A stretch of DNA of 64,000 bases from Brachycybe producta (taxonomy: Eukaryota > Arthropoda > Diplopoda > Playtdesmida > Andrognathidae). Under the pieces are notes generated by a model, which did no database searches, had not been told where the DNA came from, and saw only the letters and a list, made by a program, of their open reading frames with translations. The stretch spans positions 7,315,479 through 7,379,478 of the forward strand of contig JAUPFP010000003.1 in the NCBI GenBank assembly GCA_036925085.1, written 5' to 3'. Position numbers and translations under genes: made by a program. This document shows, one piece after another, positions 31,060 through 64,000 of the stretch. Within the stretch, counting starts at the first letter, position 1. Each line of letters begins with the position of its first letter.

Positions 31060-34003
31060 TTGGAGTCGGGGTCAGATGGCTCCCCAACATCTGGCGGGCT
31101 GGAAACGGCTGATGCCACCATAGAATCTGTTGATTCCCTGGCAGCAGAGGCCGTGGAAGGTCTGGGGTCTGCCCAGTCAACTCCGACACGTGTCGAAGCC
31201 TTCTGGGGCAGATACCTGCAGTCCCCCATCAGGGAAATGGCTGCTACCACCGTTCAGTCGGTGGCGGCAGTAGTTCCTCTGGTTGGGGAGGCTGCGGAAG
31301 CGGGTTTGGCTTGTGGGAAAGCGGCTACCGGTGTGGTAACCGCTAGTACCCCAGCACCCGGGTCTCCGGCTGTTCGAGACCGCCTAGATTGGTCTAGGGT
31401 GGTGGAGGACAGCGAGGACGTCTCCTTGGGAGCGTCCTTGGTCATAGACATGGAGATGGAGGTCGAAACCACCGTTGATTCGGTGGTTGACACCTCAAAG
31501 CAGTGGCAGAGTTGTAACTCCTCTTCAGAGGGCTCTTCGGAGTCTGACGGGAGTAGTTCGACCTCCATGGGCAAACCGTGGAGTACGGGATCCCTCGGAG
31601 TTCTTCCCGCCAATCCAATGTCTTTGGAGGCCGTGGCTGAGTCCCTGGCCGGAGAAGAAGGCCGCTTGGATCGGTTGGATGGAGTTAGATGGGACATGGT
31701 CCAGGAAGGTGGCTTCCTGGTCGGGGACCGTCGATTTTTCATCGGGGAGATTCCCACCGTGCAGGTGAGGATGGACGTATCAAAGAAGCGCAAGAAAAAG
31801 TCCGGAGCCGCACAGATCACTGCTCGGGCCAAGGCTCTTGCAGAAAGGGAGGCCAAGCTGAAGGTCCAGGAGGAGGCATTGAAGAAGTTCATGCCTGCTC
31901 TAGGGCTTCCAGCCGAGACTCTCGCCCGACCTGATGGTTGTCCAGGAGCTGCTTGGCCGGAGAAGCCGGCTGCTGTGTCAGGTCTGCCTGAAGCAGTAGC
32001 AGGAAGCTCCAGCTGGCAGTCGTCCAACCCGAAGAGGGACCGGCGAGCGGAGAAGAAGGCTACTCAGCCTCCGGTAACCGCTCCCGGTAAAACGGGTAAA
32101 TCTGTGAGTGGTGGTGGTGGTAAGGGACAAAAGAGGTCCCGCCTTCTCACCCCACCAGTTGCCGGAAGCTCGAGAGGCAAAAAGGCCAGGTCCTCTGGTC
32201 GAGGAAAGGCCTTCGAACCTCGGAAGCCTGAGAGCTTGGAAGACAAGCTCAAACGGCTTCAAGCTCAAATAGCGAGCTTGCATTGACAGATTGCACGTGC
32301 GGTCGGTGCAAGTGAGCGGCAGGAGTTTGAGCACCAAGCTGCAGAGTTTCCTCCCCTGCAGGGGATACCAGCTCGGAGCCCACTCAAAACAGGGGAACCT
32401 TTTGTCCGTCGTGGCGTCCCGCCTATTGAGAGTGCCCCAACAGTCGCAGGCCAGAAGTGAATCGCCCAGAGGGAGGCGATGCAGGCTTCCAGTGCACCAG
32501 CCCATGGTACGGAAGCCAAAGCTACTGGTGACAAGAATCAGCCGACTCTTGCACCGAAGGAGAAGCCTCTCCTTCGGGATGGTCGAGAGAGATTTGTTTC
32601 TGCGCAATCAGCCTCGACTGTCACTTCGGCTAATTGTGCTTCTCCGAAGAAGAGTACGGCTTCGGCCGGAAAACCTTCGAAGAAGAAGTCTGAGAGGGCG
32701 AAGGGGGCTAACCACCCGCCTACACCTGACCGGCGCAGTAAGTCGTCGGAGTCAGTTAAGTCTAATACGACACATGGTCAACTTTCCTCTCACGGGAAGA
32801 AAAAGAAAAAGAAGGACCGTAAAAAGTCCAAACGTGAGAGGAAGGGGAGTCCGACACCCTCCAGTAGTAGGCGCCAGGGAGCCGAAACTGGAACCATTGT
32901 GGTTGAGAAGGAGGAGGTTGACTCCGGTTGACTCCCGGCCGGCGTGACTGCCTGAGCACGCCGGCCGGGAGTCAACCGGTCCATACCCATCCCGTTGAGG
33001 CGGCGCGGATGGATGGTAGGTCGATGCGCGTCGTTTTGGTCGGCACGCCTCCATCCTCCCCGAAGGTGGATGCGGTCTCGAGCCTGCGGGCTCGAGCAGT
33101 GGGAACCCTACACTATGTGACTTTGCCCTCACCTAGGGGCAAAGGAACCTCGGTGGAAGGAGTTAGTGTTCTCCCAGACGTGACCCCGTGACCCCCAGTG
33201 GGGGTACATCCTTCTCTCCGGCCCATGGCGGCGGGGTATTTGATACCCTAGGACCACAGGCATCAACCTCCCCCAGGCCTGAGGCCGAGCGACGGCGTAT
33301 TGGTGCATTGCCCCCATATACAGATGCAAAGATGTATCTGAATAATCGACTGGGTTTTTGGCATTACCAGCCGGGAATGGAGGGTTGCCAATACCACAGC
33401 TACTGCCATCTGGATGAGCCACTTCCAGAGCCGTGGGTAGCAAGGCTACCGCCGTGCAACATGTGCCATGTTGTGGCGTTTGGTTGTGGAGGTTTTCCGG
33501 TAGTAATGGTCGTGAACCCGGTCCAGGAAACGTTTGCAATTCTGGATGTTGTGGGACTAGATGCCGGGATAGTTAGTCTAGCCTGGCATGCAGCCCCATT
33601 CATCCAACATTTGCTGGGATGCGACCTAGGAGGTATGGCAGGTCAGTTCATTACTGAGCCATTACCAGGGTGTGAGACCAAGCCCGCAGTCGCCCTGGTA
33701 GACCGCCTAACAAGTCGGACTCTTCACACGCGTCCGCAACTCCAGGATATTTTTTTCGAGGAATTCCGAGCCCTGGAGGAAAGCCGTCTTAGGAGAACGG
33801 TCTTCGATCCTGGTTTTGGGTGGCGTAACACCCAGATGTGCCTGTGGTGGGCACGTCGCTGCAGAGTGGATGGGCTCCACTTTCGCAACACCGCCAGGGA
33901 AGCCGTCCGGTACCTAAGAAGGTCAGGTTCAAGGGAGCAATCCTGGCTGGCTCGACTGACCTGTTCCCAAGACAAAACAGAGAAGTTGAGAGGATTGTGG
34001 TAA
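31060..34003 (+). pseudogene. Gypsy D third ORF (ORF3), function unknown
   Basis: The longest ORF3 stretch: 31060-32286 is 408 codons, then one frame continues to 32931 across TGA stops near 32284 and 32457, with frame changes at about 32930 and 33190. Order: Ala/Val-rich helix-prone start, acidic/Ser segment, coiled-coil-like AEREAKLKVQEEALKKFM, Gly/Lys patch (SGGGGKGQKRSR), a run of Lys/Arg (GKKKKKKDRKKSKRERKG), a segment conserved as MDGRSMRVVLVGTPPSSPKV, and the C-terminal domain YLNNRLGFWHYQPGMEG to NTQMCLWWARR. Total span is about 980 codons. It is unlike retroviral env: no signal peptide, no fusion peptide, no membrane anchor. Confidence 0.65.
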
Positions 34004-34415
34004 CCTGGTCTGCTCTATTCTCAAATTTTTGAATGAGCAGACGAATTCCTTATATTGGTCTGCCTGACAGCTACAGTAGGCTGTTGGGACGGACGTCATT
34101 TTGGTGCCAGCAGGCCTCTCACCATGAAGTCTGTGGGTGAGAGGTCAGATGTGACCTCTGTCCCCTCCAGGTGGAGTTGCCTGGAGGTTTCCTGTGGCCT
34201 GGTCAGCCACAGGATCTGGGCAGTGTGTTGTGGGTAGCTCAAGGGACTAGACCTGTGGGTGGAGGTCAGGTAGGACCTTCACTGTCTGGCATTTGGTCTT
34301 GTTTTTGTGCCTTTTGGCCTGTTGGCCTTGTTTTGAATATTTTATAGTGCCTGGCTGGTTGCATTAACCAGCCAGTTGGTAAACACTCACTGCCTGCTAT
34401 TGTTTTTTATGCTGT
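33996..34415 (+). repeat. 3' LTR of Gypsy D, truncated
   Basis: It begins TGTGGTAACCTGGTCTGC after the purine tract GAGAAGTTGAGAGGAT, aligns with the LTR of copies B and C-left, and stops near ATGCTGTAACTGACAC where an inverted LTR of the second type begins. Confidence 0.82.
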
Positions 34416-34848
34416 AACTGACACAGTGTGGTGAGTGAAAATAAAAGTTTATAATTTATTCAAAGAATAAATTGATAAAACACTTACTTAATAAAAGAAC
34501 AATCTCCTGGCTAATCCAGCCAGGAGAGAAAGTGGCTAAAAGCACACAAACAAATGAAGAACAAAGAGGTGACTAAAGATGCAATTCATGATGAATGGTG
34601 GCCATCTTGGCCACCTGCTGAATTGGATCAAAAAACTAACACAAGCATACGGCATCAGGGTTCAACACACTGTCCAGAATATAATGGCCGCCGCCAATAT
34701 ATACCACCCCCAGGCTGCTCTACCTGGGGGAGGACAGTGACTCTTGCTGGCCATTTTGTCGTCTGCCTGGCAGCTAATTAGCCAGCCTAGCAGACGACAC
34801 AGGAGATTTTGTTCTGCTCCACTAAAGGAGTAAAACTGGGTCGTCACA
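34416..34848 (-). repeat. Inverted partial LTR of second Gypsy type
   Basis: On the minus strand it starts TGTGACGACCCAGTTTTA and runs to about the polyadenylation region, matching 24857 to about 25320. It lies tail-to-tail against the LTR of copy D. Confidence 0.82.
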
Positions 34849-34852
34849 ATTG

Positions 34853-35495
34853 TTACGAGAGTATGTACTGCCATAAAACATTAATTCCATAGCATTAGCT
34901 TAGTATTCCAGAACGAAAATGCTCCAATTTCCTCCAATAACCTAATAAAAGAATGGTTACAGAACCAAAATATCGCAACCCTCGAATGGCCGGCGTGTCC
35001 CCCGGACTTAAATCTTGTAGAAAACTTTTAGGACATCATTGTACGTGATTATTAAGCATATTGCAGTGATTATTAAGCAGATTGCCGTGATTATACTATA
35101 ATATCAAAGCTGAAAAGTGCCGTGCCGTTTAGCTGCTTCGTGATAGAATTTTTGTAAATATGTTTATAAATCTAGTTTAAAGTATGTAGAAAACAATGTT
35201 TTAAGTTCTAAAACCTTATAAATTTTAATGTTACTATAATGTTCTAAATGTTATTTTGTCACAATATTTAATTAAAGTGAAAAGTTCATTAGTGCGTCTA
35301 TAATTATGAAACGGCCATTTTCAAGTTTTTAATTTTTTTAATTTTTACCTTTTTAAGAAAAAAAATTCTGTTTAACAGAATGTTTGTAATAAAAGATGGT
35401 CTGTTTATGGTGAAAATATCAGGCGAATCCATCAAGTTTAACTCGAGATATAACCCATTTTTGGGTTGCGTCTATATATATGAAACGCACTGTGT
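34853..35495 (+). pseudogene. Tc1-like transposase C-terminal fragment and 3' end
   Basis: Conceptual translation from about 34905 gives VFQNENAPI, KEWLQNQNIATLEWPACPPD and LNLVEN before a frame break and DIIVRDY, the well known Tc1 catalytic block around the second Asp and last acidic residue. The 3' flank (AAAGTGAAAAGTTCATTAGTGC...) is shared with the copy at 58330-59010. The N-terminal DNA-binding part is missing. Confidence 0.72.
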
Positions 35496-35888
<393 letters not shown>

Positions 35889-35889
<1 letters not shown>

Positions 35890-37522
35890 GTAACGAACTG
35901 CCTTGTGGTGGATAAAGTATACCAAAAAGTGGTTGGCTAAGCTTCTTATTTTATCCTGGTTCGTGGGGAAGGAAATAAATTAATCCCTTTCCGATTCCTC
36001 ACAAGTTCTACCTTGTTGAACTTTTACAGTAAGAATGGATATTTTAGCTGTCTGCTACTCCTCGGACTTTCGTAAGTTAAAAGCTGGTTGATTGTGCTGT
36101 CCTTTGAAGTCTCATCTAAAAGTGGTGATCCAGGTTTTCACCCGGATTGGCAATTCGAGATGAAGTTGTTGATAGAACTTTTGTTCTTCCCAATAAATAT
36201 AAAGAAATTAGACTTGGCAACTGTTTGCTCTTCATAACAGTTTATTTTCAGAATGTACAGAATTTGGCCACAATTGGAAATAATCTCAGTGTCAGAGTAA
36301 CAGTTTAAAAAGTGCTTACTTAACACAAAAATACACCATTTATACCTAAAAAGAGGATACTGAGAACATTTTCTCAGTATTCTCTGATTGGGCAAAATCG
36401 AAATCAAAAAATGTAACGACCCGACTGGGCGCTACAATAACCCCGGGAAATTTCAATTAAAAAATTACCGTCGCTTGACCTCCTTGGAACGGGTCGAAGC
36501 GCTGACCAGCCCTCCTCTTGCACCCGTCTGTGCCACGGGTAGCGCCGGTTGGAGGTCGACTCCCACGCCACAAGTCGACGGACGAAAGGCCGCTGAACAA
36601 GACGGAAAATCCACAGTAGATTCCCGTTGAATCCTACCGTGGAACCACGCGCGAAGAACCGGCCGACATGACGATAACCACGCCGAAACAGGATGGTAAA
36701 GTACCGGTGCACCCCACCGGCAAACCCCCACCCTCCCCGCAGTAACTTCCCCAGTAAATTATACGAAATAATCAAGACACGGACACAGTGGTGTTGATTG
36801 AAAATAAATAGGTATATTTATTCAACAGAATAAATTAGAATAAAACACTCACGGAGATAATAGGTTAATCCAGCCAGGAGAAGAGGTCATTCACCTCCAC
36901 CAACAAACAAAGAAAGAGATGAATGGTGGCCATCTTGGCCACCTGTTGAAATGAGATGAGAGCACAAAATCACATGCACAAGGCATAAGGATTTCACTTC
37001 CACTGTCCAGTATAAAATGGCCGCCGTCATTATATACACCCCCAGGCTGCTCCACCTGGGAGAGGACAGTGACCCTTGCTGGCCATTTTGTCGTCTGCCT
37101 GGCAACCAATTAGAGGGGCCTAGCAGACGACAGCAGGTATTTAGTTTTGCTCTCAAAGAGAAAAAAACTGGGTCGTCACAAAAACAAACTGGCCAATCAA
37201 AATGATTGACCAGTGGTCACCAAAATATAGAAAAATGATTTATCATCAATTAACACCAATATTCCAAGAAAAACACGACCCCATTGACTTAATGCTACTG
37301 CTTATCAGGACGATCTTTTTGTATTAAGGGGTGGGACTGGGAGAGAGAGAGAGACTCAAGACCCAAAAGGTGACCCAAGGCAGGATATTGGCATCCTACC
37401 GGTTTGAACTGGGTCAAACCTATGTACGTTAGTACAGAGGGTTGACTAAGTTCCTTGCCAATCCAAAATAAAAACGAACGATCCACAAAAAACTAAGTGA
37501 GCCAGGATCGCTCCTTGACTGA
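35889..37522 (-). repeat. Family E LTR interrupted by a solo LTR and cut by a Helitron-like end
   Basis: It starts TGTAACGAACTGCC and follows the family E LTR (GTGGTTGGCTAAG, CTGCTACTCCTCGGACTTTCG, TATACCTAAAAAGAGG) to 36411, resumes at 37181 (ACTGGCCAATCAA) and ends at GACTGATC where other copies read GATCGTTTCA. Confidence 0.8.
36412..37180 (-). repeat. Solo LTR of second Gypsy type
   Basis: On the minus strand, TGTGACGACCCAG...GGGTCGTTACA, 769 bases, same type as the 3' LTR of copy C. It is flanked by A-runs on both sides, compatible with a 4-bp AAAA target duplication, and the host LTR sequence is continuous across it. No internal sequence remains. Confidence 0.85.
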
Positions 37523-38054
37523 TCGTGTGTGTGTGGTTAAAGCTGAGACCTTGAAGCACGTCGGAATTTATATAAATTTAAATGAATAAATGAACCACTT
37601 TTTTTCCTCAAGGTCAACTATATGTTGCACACCGCCAAGAACCCCATGATATTAAATTGGAGAGGGGAAACGGTTGGAAAGTGTAAAAGGGGGGAGAGAA
37701 AAACATAGAGGGGGAAAAAGTGGGAAGGGGTGACTGAAATTGAACTGAAAAGAGCAAAAAAAGGAACAAAAGACGCGCATGCGCACACCAGAGAAAATGA
37801 AAAACTCATTTTCTCTTTCAAATATAAAATGGGGAAGAGGATAATAGTAGCAAAATTAAACTACAGCTTATCACAGGCAATTGTGCCCAGCATTAGAATT
37901 TCTTTTGCTCAGCCCTTTTATGAACGTCATCAATTTCTAATTGATTTGTTACTTGGTCTGACGTCATAAAAGGGCGGAGGAAAAAAAATTCTAATGCTGG
38001 GCACAATTGCCTGTCAATTTTGCTCCCGTCATTTATGACGGGTTACCCCACTAG
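37523..38054 (+). mobile_element. Helitron-like non-autonomous element H1
   Basis: The right end has an 18-base hairpin CCCGTCATTTATGACGGG (38025-38042), eight bases, then CTAG (38051-38054) followed by host T, as expected for a Helitron 3' end. The left end is uncertain; a TC preceded by A at 37522 fits. Inside are a purine-rich stretch and a foldback block (CAATTGTGCCCAGCATTAG and its inverse). It carries no coding sequence. Confidence 0.68.
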
Positions 38055-38505
38055 TAAAAAATAGTCACATTATTTGTTTTATACGTATTAATTACTATTA
38101 AAATACTATAAACAACTACTAAAATACGTTTTTAAAATGACTATTAAAAAATAGTTCATTCTTTTCTATATCGTGATAAACAGTACTCACTAGCTGTCAT
38201 TGCATGCGTCAAGTATGTAATTGCACTGAATAGTTGCGAAATATCTCTAGTTGATAGAAAAACTTTATCATACGTGATAGAGTAATACAATCTGGAATTT
38301 ATTTCATCTCTAAAATGAACAATACCTAATAAAAGATAATATCAAAGATATATATCTAAGGATATCAAAAATATACTCTTTAAATAATTATCACAATTAT
38401 GATAAGTGCAACGTATCAGTATTTCATCGAGATGCAAAATCCCTGCCAAAAGTAATGTTGCAAGTTGTACTGATATTAGCAATCAAGTCGTATCAACCAG
38501 AGTAT
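38055..38505. other. AT-rich upstream region of the zinc transporter gene
   Basis: No ORF or repeat recognised. It is presumably the proximal promoter, directly upstream of the TATA box. Confidence 0.4.
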
Positions 38506-38512
38506 TATAAAA
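38506..38512 (+). promoter_or_regulatory. TATA box of the SLC39 gene
   Basis: TATAAAA followed by GG lies 41 bases before the ATG at 38553, so transcription would start around 38535-38540 with a very short 5' UTR. The ATG has A at -3. Confidence 0.55.
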
Positions 38513-38552
38513 GGTGCATTTAAACCAGAAAAATTCTGAAGTATTTCTCAAA

Positions 38553-60819
<22,267 letters not shown>

Positions 60820-61195
60820 GTATCAGTTCAGTATTTTTCAACTCCTTTACAACACTCATAACAAACTTTGAGAGAAGGCGACTAAATTTATAAGTATCAA
60901 ATTGAGTAAACTCTAAATAAACAATTAAGTGCCAAATGGAGCAATCAAGAATCTAAATAACAGCCTATTTTTTTTTTGCAGTTAGTCAATTTGGATTTTG
61001 TTCTATCTGGTGTATAATCCAATTGGTCGTAGATTAGTTTGGCAATTAATTAGTTTTCTAATGAGACCTTCGTTAACTGGGGCCTATAGCCCGTACCTTA
61101 TTGCAATTACTAATTTACTACCTAATTGTGCTTCTTGTTGTGGCAGCGCTTTTATACCACTTTTAAGTTGTAAGCTAATCTAGGTAGCTGGGCCC

Positions 61196-61912
61196 TTAAA
61201 GGCTACATCACAAAATTACTTCGAAAAATCTCTGCAAAAAGGGCTAGTATTGTTTTTCTATTGAGGCGATACACAAAATGTTAAAGAAAAAATGTTAATT
61301 TTAAAAATACACAGTTGCGGGAATATGTTGGTTTTTCATATTGAAAGTTGTCCAATATTAAGTTTTCAATGTGCAATATGCACCTTAAATATGCTGATCG
61401 AGTGATACAATGACAAAAAATTGGTAAGTGCGGTTATATTTTTAAAAACTATTTCAAAATCGCGAATTTCTAACTCTTATGTTAAACTCCATTGAGTACG
61501 CCCATATAAGAAAAAAAATCCATATAAAATGCTCGTAAAAATACGCAAAAATAATTTTAAAAAACCAGAAAAAAATCATCACGTGTGCCAACGTGTTGGC
61601 TTCACTGTGGTTTAATTGTCGTTTTTTAAAATTATTTTTATAAATTATTTTTTTCTTACAAGGGTGTAAATATAACTGCACTTACCAATTGTTTTTTTTT
61701 ATTATATCACTCGATCAGTATGCATTTAAGGTGCACATTGCACCTTGAAAAGTTAATATTGGACAACTTTAAATATAAAAATAAACATATTGACTCTACT
61801 GTGTATTTTAAAAATTAACATTTTTGCTTTAACATTGGATCTATGGGCTCAATAGAAAAACTATGCTTAGATCTCTTTGTGGAGATTTGAAGTAATTTTG
61901 GTATGGGGATTT
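61196..61912. repeat. Long palindromic foldback element, second copy
   Basis: It shares arms with 50791-51576 (TTGTCCAATATTAAGTTTTCAA, CACAGTTGCGGGAATATG) and is more decayed, with an interrupted centre. Confidence 0.75.
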
Positions 61913-62012
61913 GGCATTTATTTAATTTGCCACTTTTTTGATGCTTAATTAGCGTCACTTTTAGCACATGGCAAACTCCATTTATCATAAGAAGATTTCA
62001 ATTGTATTTTAT

Positions 62013-62470
62013 TTAAAGATACCATTACCTCTAGGAATTTCTTGTCAAAATATTGTCAAGAATCATTCAATGATTACCAAAACGATTTTTAAAATTTAAA
62101 ATAAGTCATTAATATAATTTAAAAAATTAAAAATCAGTTGACTTCATATAAATGAACTTTGTCAGATAGATGCGCCACCAAACAACGGGCGTTGGCAACA
62201 ACCCCCCTCCCCCCAAAGTATACTTGTATACTTGAATTCTGATCGTGTTGTCACCTCGCATTACTTTCATTTCAAAATACTATGGATTTAATATTTGAAT
62301 TATTCCACATGGAAGGTTGTATTGAGTTGAATATGAATAGGGAATACATGTATTTGATTAAGGAATTATGGGAATTTCCTTTTAAAATTTAAAAATCGTT
62401 TTCGCAATCGTTGGGTAAGTCTTGACAATATTTTGAAAAGAAATTTCTGGAGGTAATGGTCTCTTTAAGA
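62013..62470. repeat. Foldback element
   Basis: Left arm TTAAAGATACCATTACCTC...TTGTCAAAATATTGTCAAGAA pairs with the right arm CTTGACAATATTTTGAAAAG...GGTAATGGTCTCTTTAAG. Confidence 0.68.
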
Positions 62471-62715
62471 TAAAATCATTATTCAGAGATATATTATATT
62501 TTTAATTCAATTAATTTGGAATTCATTTTGGAAGTTGCTTTAAATATGCTAAGGCCTTCAATGTAGATTGGAGCCTATGAAAGTTTAGAAATTTGACAAC
62601 TTTCGTTTATCACTTCAAGTTAATACATTACAGCTTAAAAACTAGCTTCTAAAATATATTCTATAATACAAACAATAATTTAAAAGGGCACCTTAACGAT
62701 ATGAAAAAGCTATAA

Positions 62716-63560
62716 TGTGACGGACCTTTTTCCGCTAGTAGAATCTGCTCTTTTTGGTTAATACGAGCGAGTTTACACTCGTATTGATAGTGGTTGGCTA
62801 GGCCACTAATTCTACTGGCCCGGGAGGACTAGACCAATATAACGTCTATTTTATGTCCTCACTAGTCTCTGGCAAAAGACTTCACAGTCTTGAGGATCTT
62901 TAATCTCTGTATCTCTCGGACTTTCGTCCGTAAATCTGCCCTAAGAATCGTGTAAAAATATACTCACTGGTGCGTTGCAGGTTTGCACCTGTTGGGACCC
63001 TTTTGATGTATCCAAATAGGTGAAGACCTGCAAATGATGGATTCCCAATCGCGGAATTTAAGTTTCGATGAATAAAACACCACTGGCTTGGTTTAAATAT
63101 AAAAATCTGTTTATTTCGAAGATAAACAAAGTTGGTTTTGCACACACACAAAAATATAACTTAGAAAAAATATTAAAAGAAAAGAACCGGGCCAAAATCG
63201 GCCATAGGTTCGGTATATAATCATAAGCTCAAAAAAAAAGCGTTTTTGCATTCAAAATGTAACTCTTTATATACCCTGAGAATCCACAAGTCGGATTCTC
63301 AGGGCACAATTCGACAATTGGTTACAACAATATTTTGGACCAAATGGACCAATCAAACGACTGATCCATTTGTCCAAAACCATGATTCATCCCCTGTTAT
63401 CACACATAGGTGATAACAGGAGAAACGAAAACAAAATCAAATTAAAAACGAATAATATTTATTCGTGTGGAAGAAAAATTGAGGGGGAACGAAAAGGTCA
63501 AGATCAACAGATATGACATCTGGGTCACTTGGTACCAAAAGTACCGAGTGGCCCAGAAGC
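62716..63560 (-). repeat. Family F LTR, near complete
   Basis: It starts TGTGACGGACCTTTTTCC and continues through CTCGGACTTTCGTCC, a minus-strand TATA box (CAGGGTATATAAAGAG) near 63270 and GTACCGAGTGGCCCAGA. The end is not sharply defined. Confidence 0.65.
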
Positions 63561-64000
63561 TATATAGTACAGGGTGGCGTTAAACCTAAAAACGAAAACG
63601 CTAAAGAGCGAAAATAAGCGGCGGGCCCAAACGTCTCAATAATAAGTATAAAAGGCATTATTAAAGAAAATTTTCTTCAGGTCCAATTAAGCTTTTACAT
63701 ATTTTATTGTTCAGTGTAGTTTTATGATTGTAACTGCAGTGCGCAACTTCTTTACTAGAAAAAAAATTGCGCGATAAAATCCAATTTCAGCTTTTAATAT
63801 TATTTGGAATCTTTTTCTTTACTAGAATTCATTCGACGTAGAAAGCCATAACGATAAAAAGAAAATTGCATTCTCTCCTACACAAGCCATATTTCAGCAA
63901 CAGGCAACTGTGTGCATTGGTGAATTAACTTACACACACGGTTTTCATAACTAATTTGTGTTAAGAAACAGTATACAAATGAAATCTAAAACTTTACAGG
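63561..64000. other. AT-rich intronic end of window
   Basis: No ORF or repeat recognised. The last bases (CTTTACAGG) resemble a splice acceptor but no exon can be seen. Confidence 0.4.

Larger units (their letters stand above)
25657..34415 (+). mobile_element. Ty3/Gypsy copy D, 5'-truncated, interrupted by non-LTR element
   Basis: It starts abruptly in the protease-RT linker immediately after the LTR of copy C, so the 5' LTR, gag and protease core are gone. RT and RNase H follow to 27190, an R1-like element intervenes, and RNase H, integrase, ORF3 and a truncated 3' LTR resume at 29265. The coding parts carry more indels than copy C. Confidence 0.9.

Noticed and set aside
31060-34003. ORF3 as a retroviral-type envelope gene
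   Set aside because: Position fits, but there is no signal peptide, cleavage site, fusion peptide or membrane anchor in copies C and D; one hydrophobic segment in copy B is not shared.
60998-61183. Hydrophobic 61-codon frame after exon 8
   Set aside because: It could suggest a membrane exon, but lacks the ZIP TM4 signature and a fitting donor; exon 8 already has a usable donor.
63990-64000. Splice acceptor at the window end
   Set aside because: CTTTACAG fits the consensus but only one base of a possible exon is visible.

Overview
This window is AT-rich nuclear DNA from an animal, most likely a marine invertebrate; the phylum cannot be fixed from sequence alone. It has introns with GT-AG borders, a vertebrate-style SLC39 zinc transporter gene, Ty3/Gypsy, R1-like, Tc1-like, hAT-like and Helitron-like transposons, and long TA microsatellites. 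No bacterial operons, rRNA or tRNA genes were seen.

Positions 1 to about 34,850 are a pile-up of GC-richer Ty3/Gypsy retrotransposons of one lineage. Copy A (minus, 1-6289) runs off the left edge and keeps gag, protease, reverse transcriptase, RNase H and the integrase N-terminus. Copy B (plus, 8997-16289) has both LTRs, a tRNA-Ala primer site and a 4-bp target duplication, but has lost everything from mid-gag to mid-integrase; it sits inside an older LTR. Copy C (plus, 17409-25656) has the best preserved pol but lacks gag, and its left and right LTRs are of different types. Copy D (plus, 25657-34415) abuts C and is interrupted by a 5'-truncated R1-like non-LTR element (27191-29252) flanked by a 12-bp target duplication. 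All copies are dead through stops, frameshifts and deletions. In B, C and D pol is followed by a large third ORF (ORF3, roughly 900-980 codons) of unknown function. It is basic and serine-rich with a coiled-coil segment and a conserved globular C-terminus, and is the best candidate here for something undescribed.

Positions 34,850-38,500 hold a Tc1 fragment, a TA microsatellite, an LTR of a second retroelement family (family E) with a solo LTR nested in it, and a Helitron-like element.

Positions 38,506-60,819 are one split plus-strand gene. A TATA box is followed by a signal-peptide exon and seven further exons whose reading phases all fit (374 codons so far). The product is a LIV-1-type SLC39/ZIP metal-ion transporter with an EF-hand-like ectodomain, three membrane segments and the start of a His-rich loop; the metal-site helices must lie beyond the window. 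Its introns are packed with solo LTRs, a degraded gag-protease retroelement (family F), hAT-like MITEs with 8-bp target duplications, foldback elements, Tc1 fragments and at least six Helitron-like copies. Positions 60,820-64,000 are further intron with foldbacks and an LTR.
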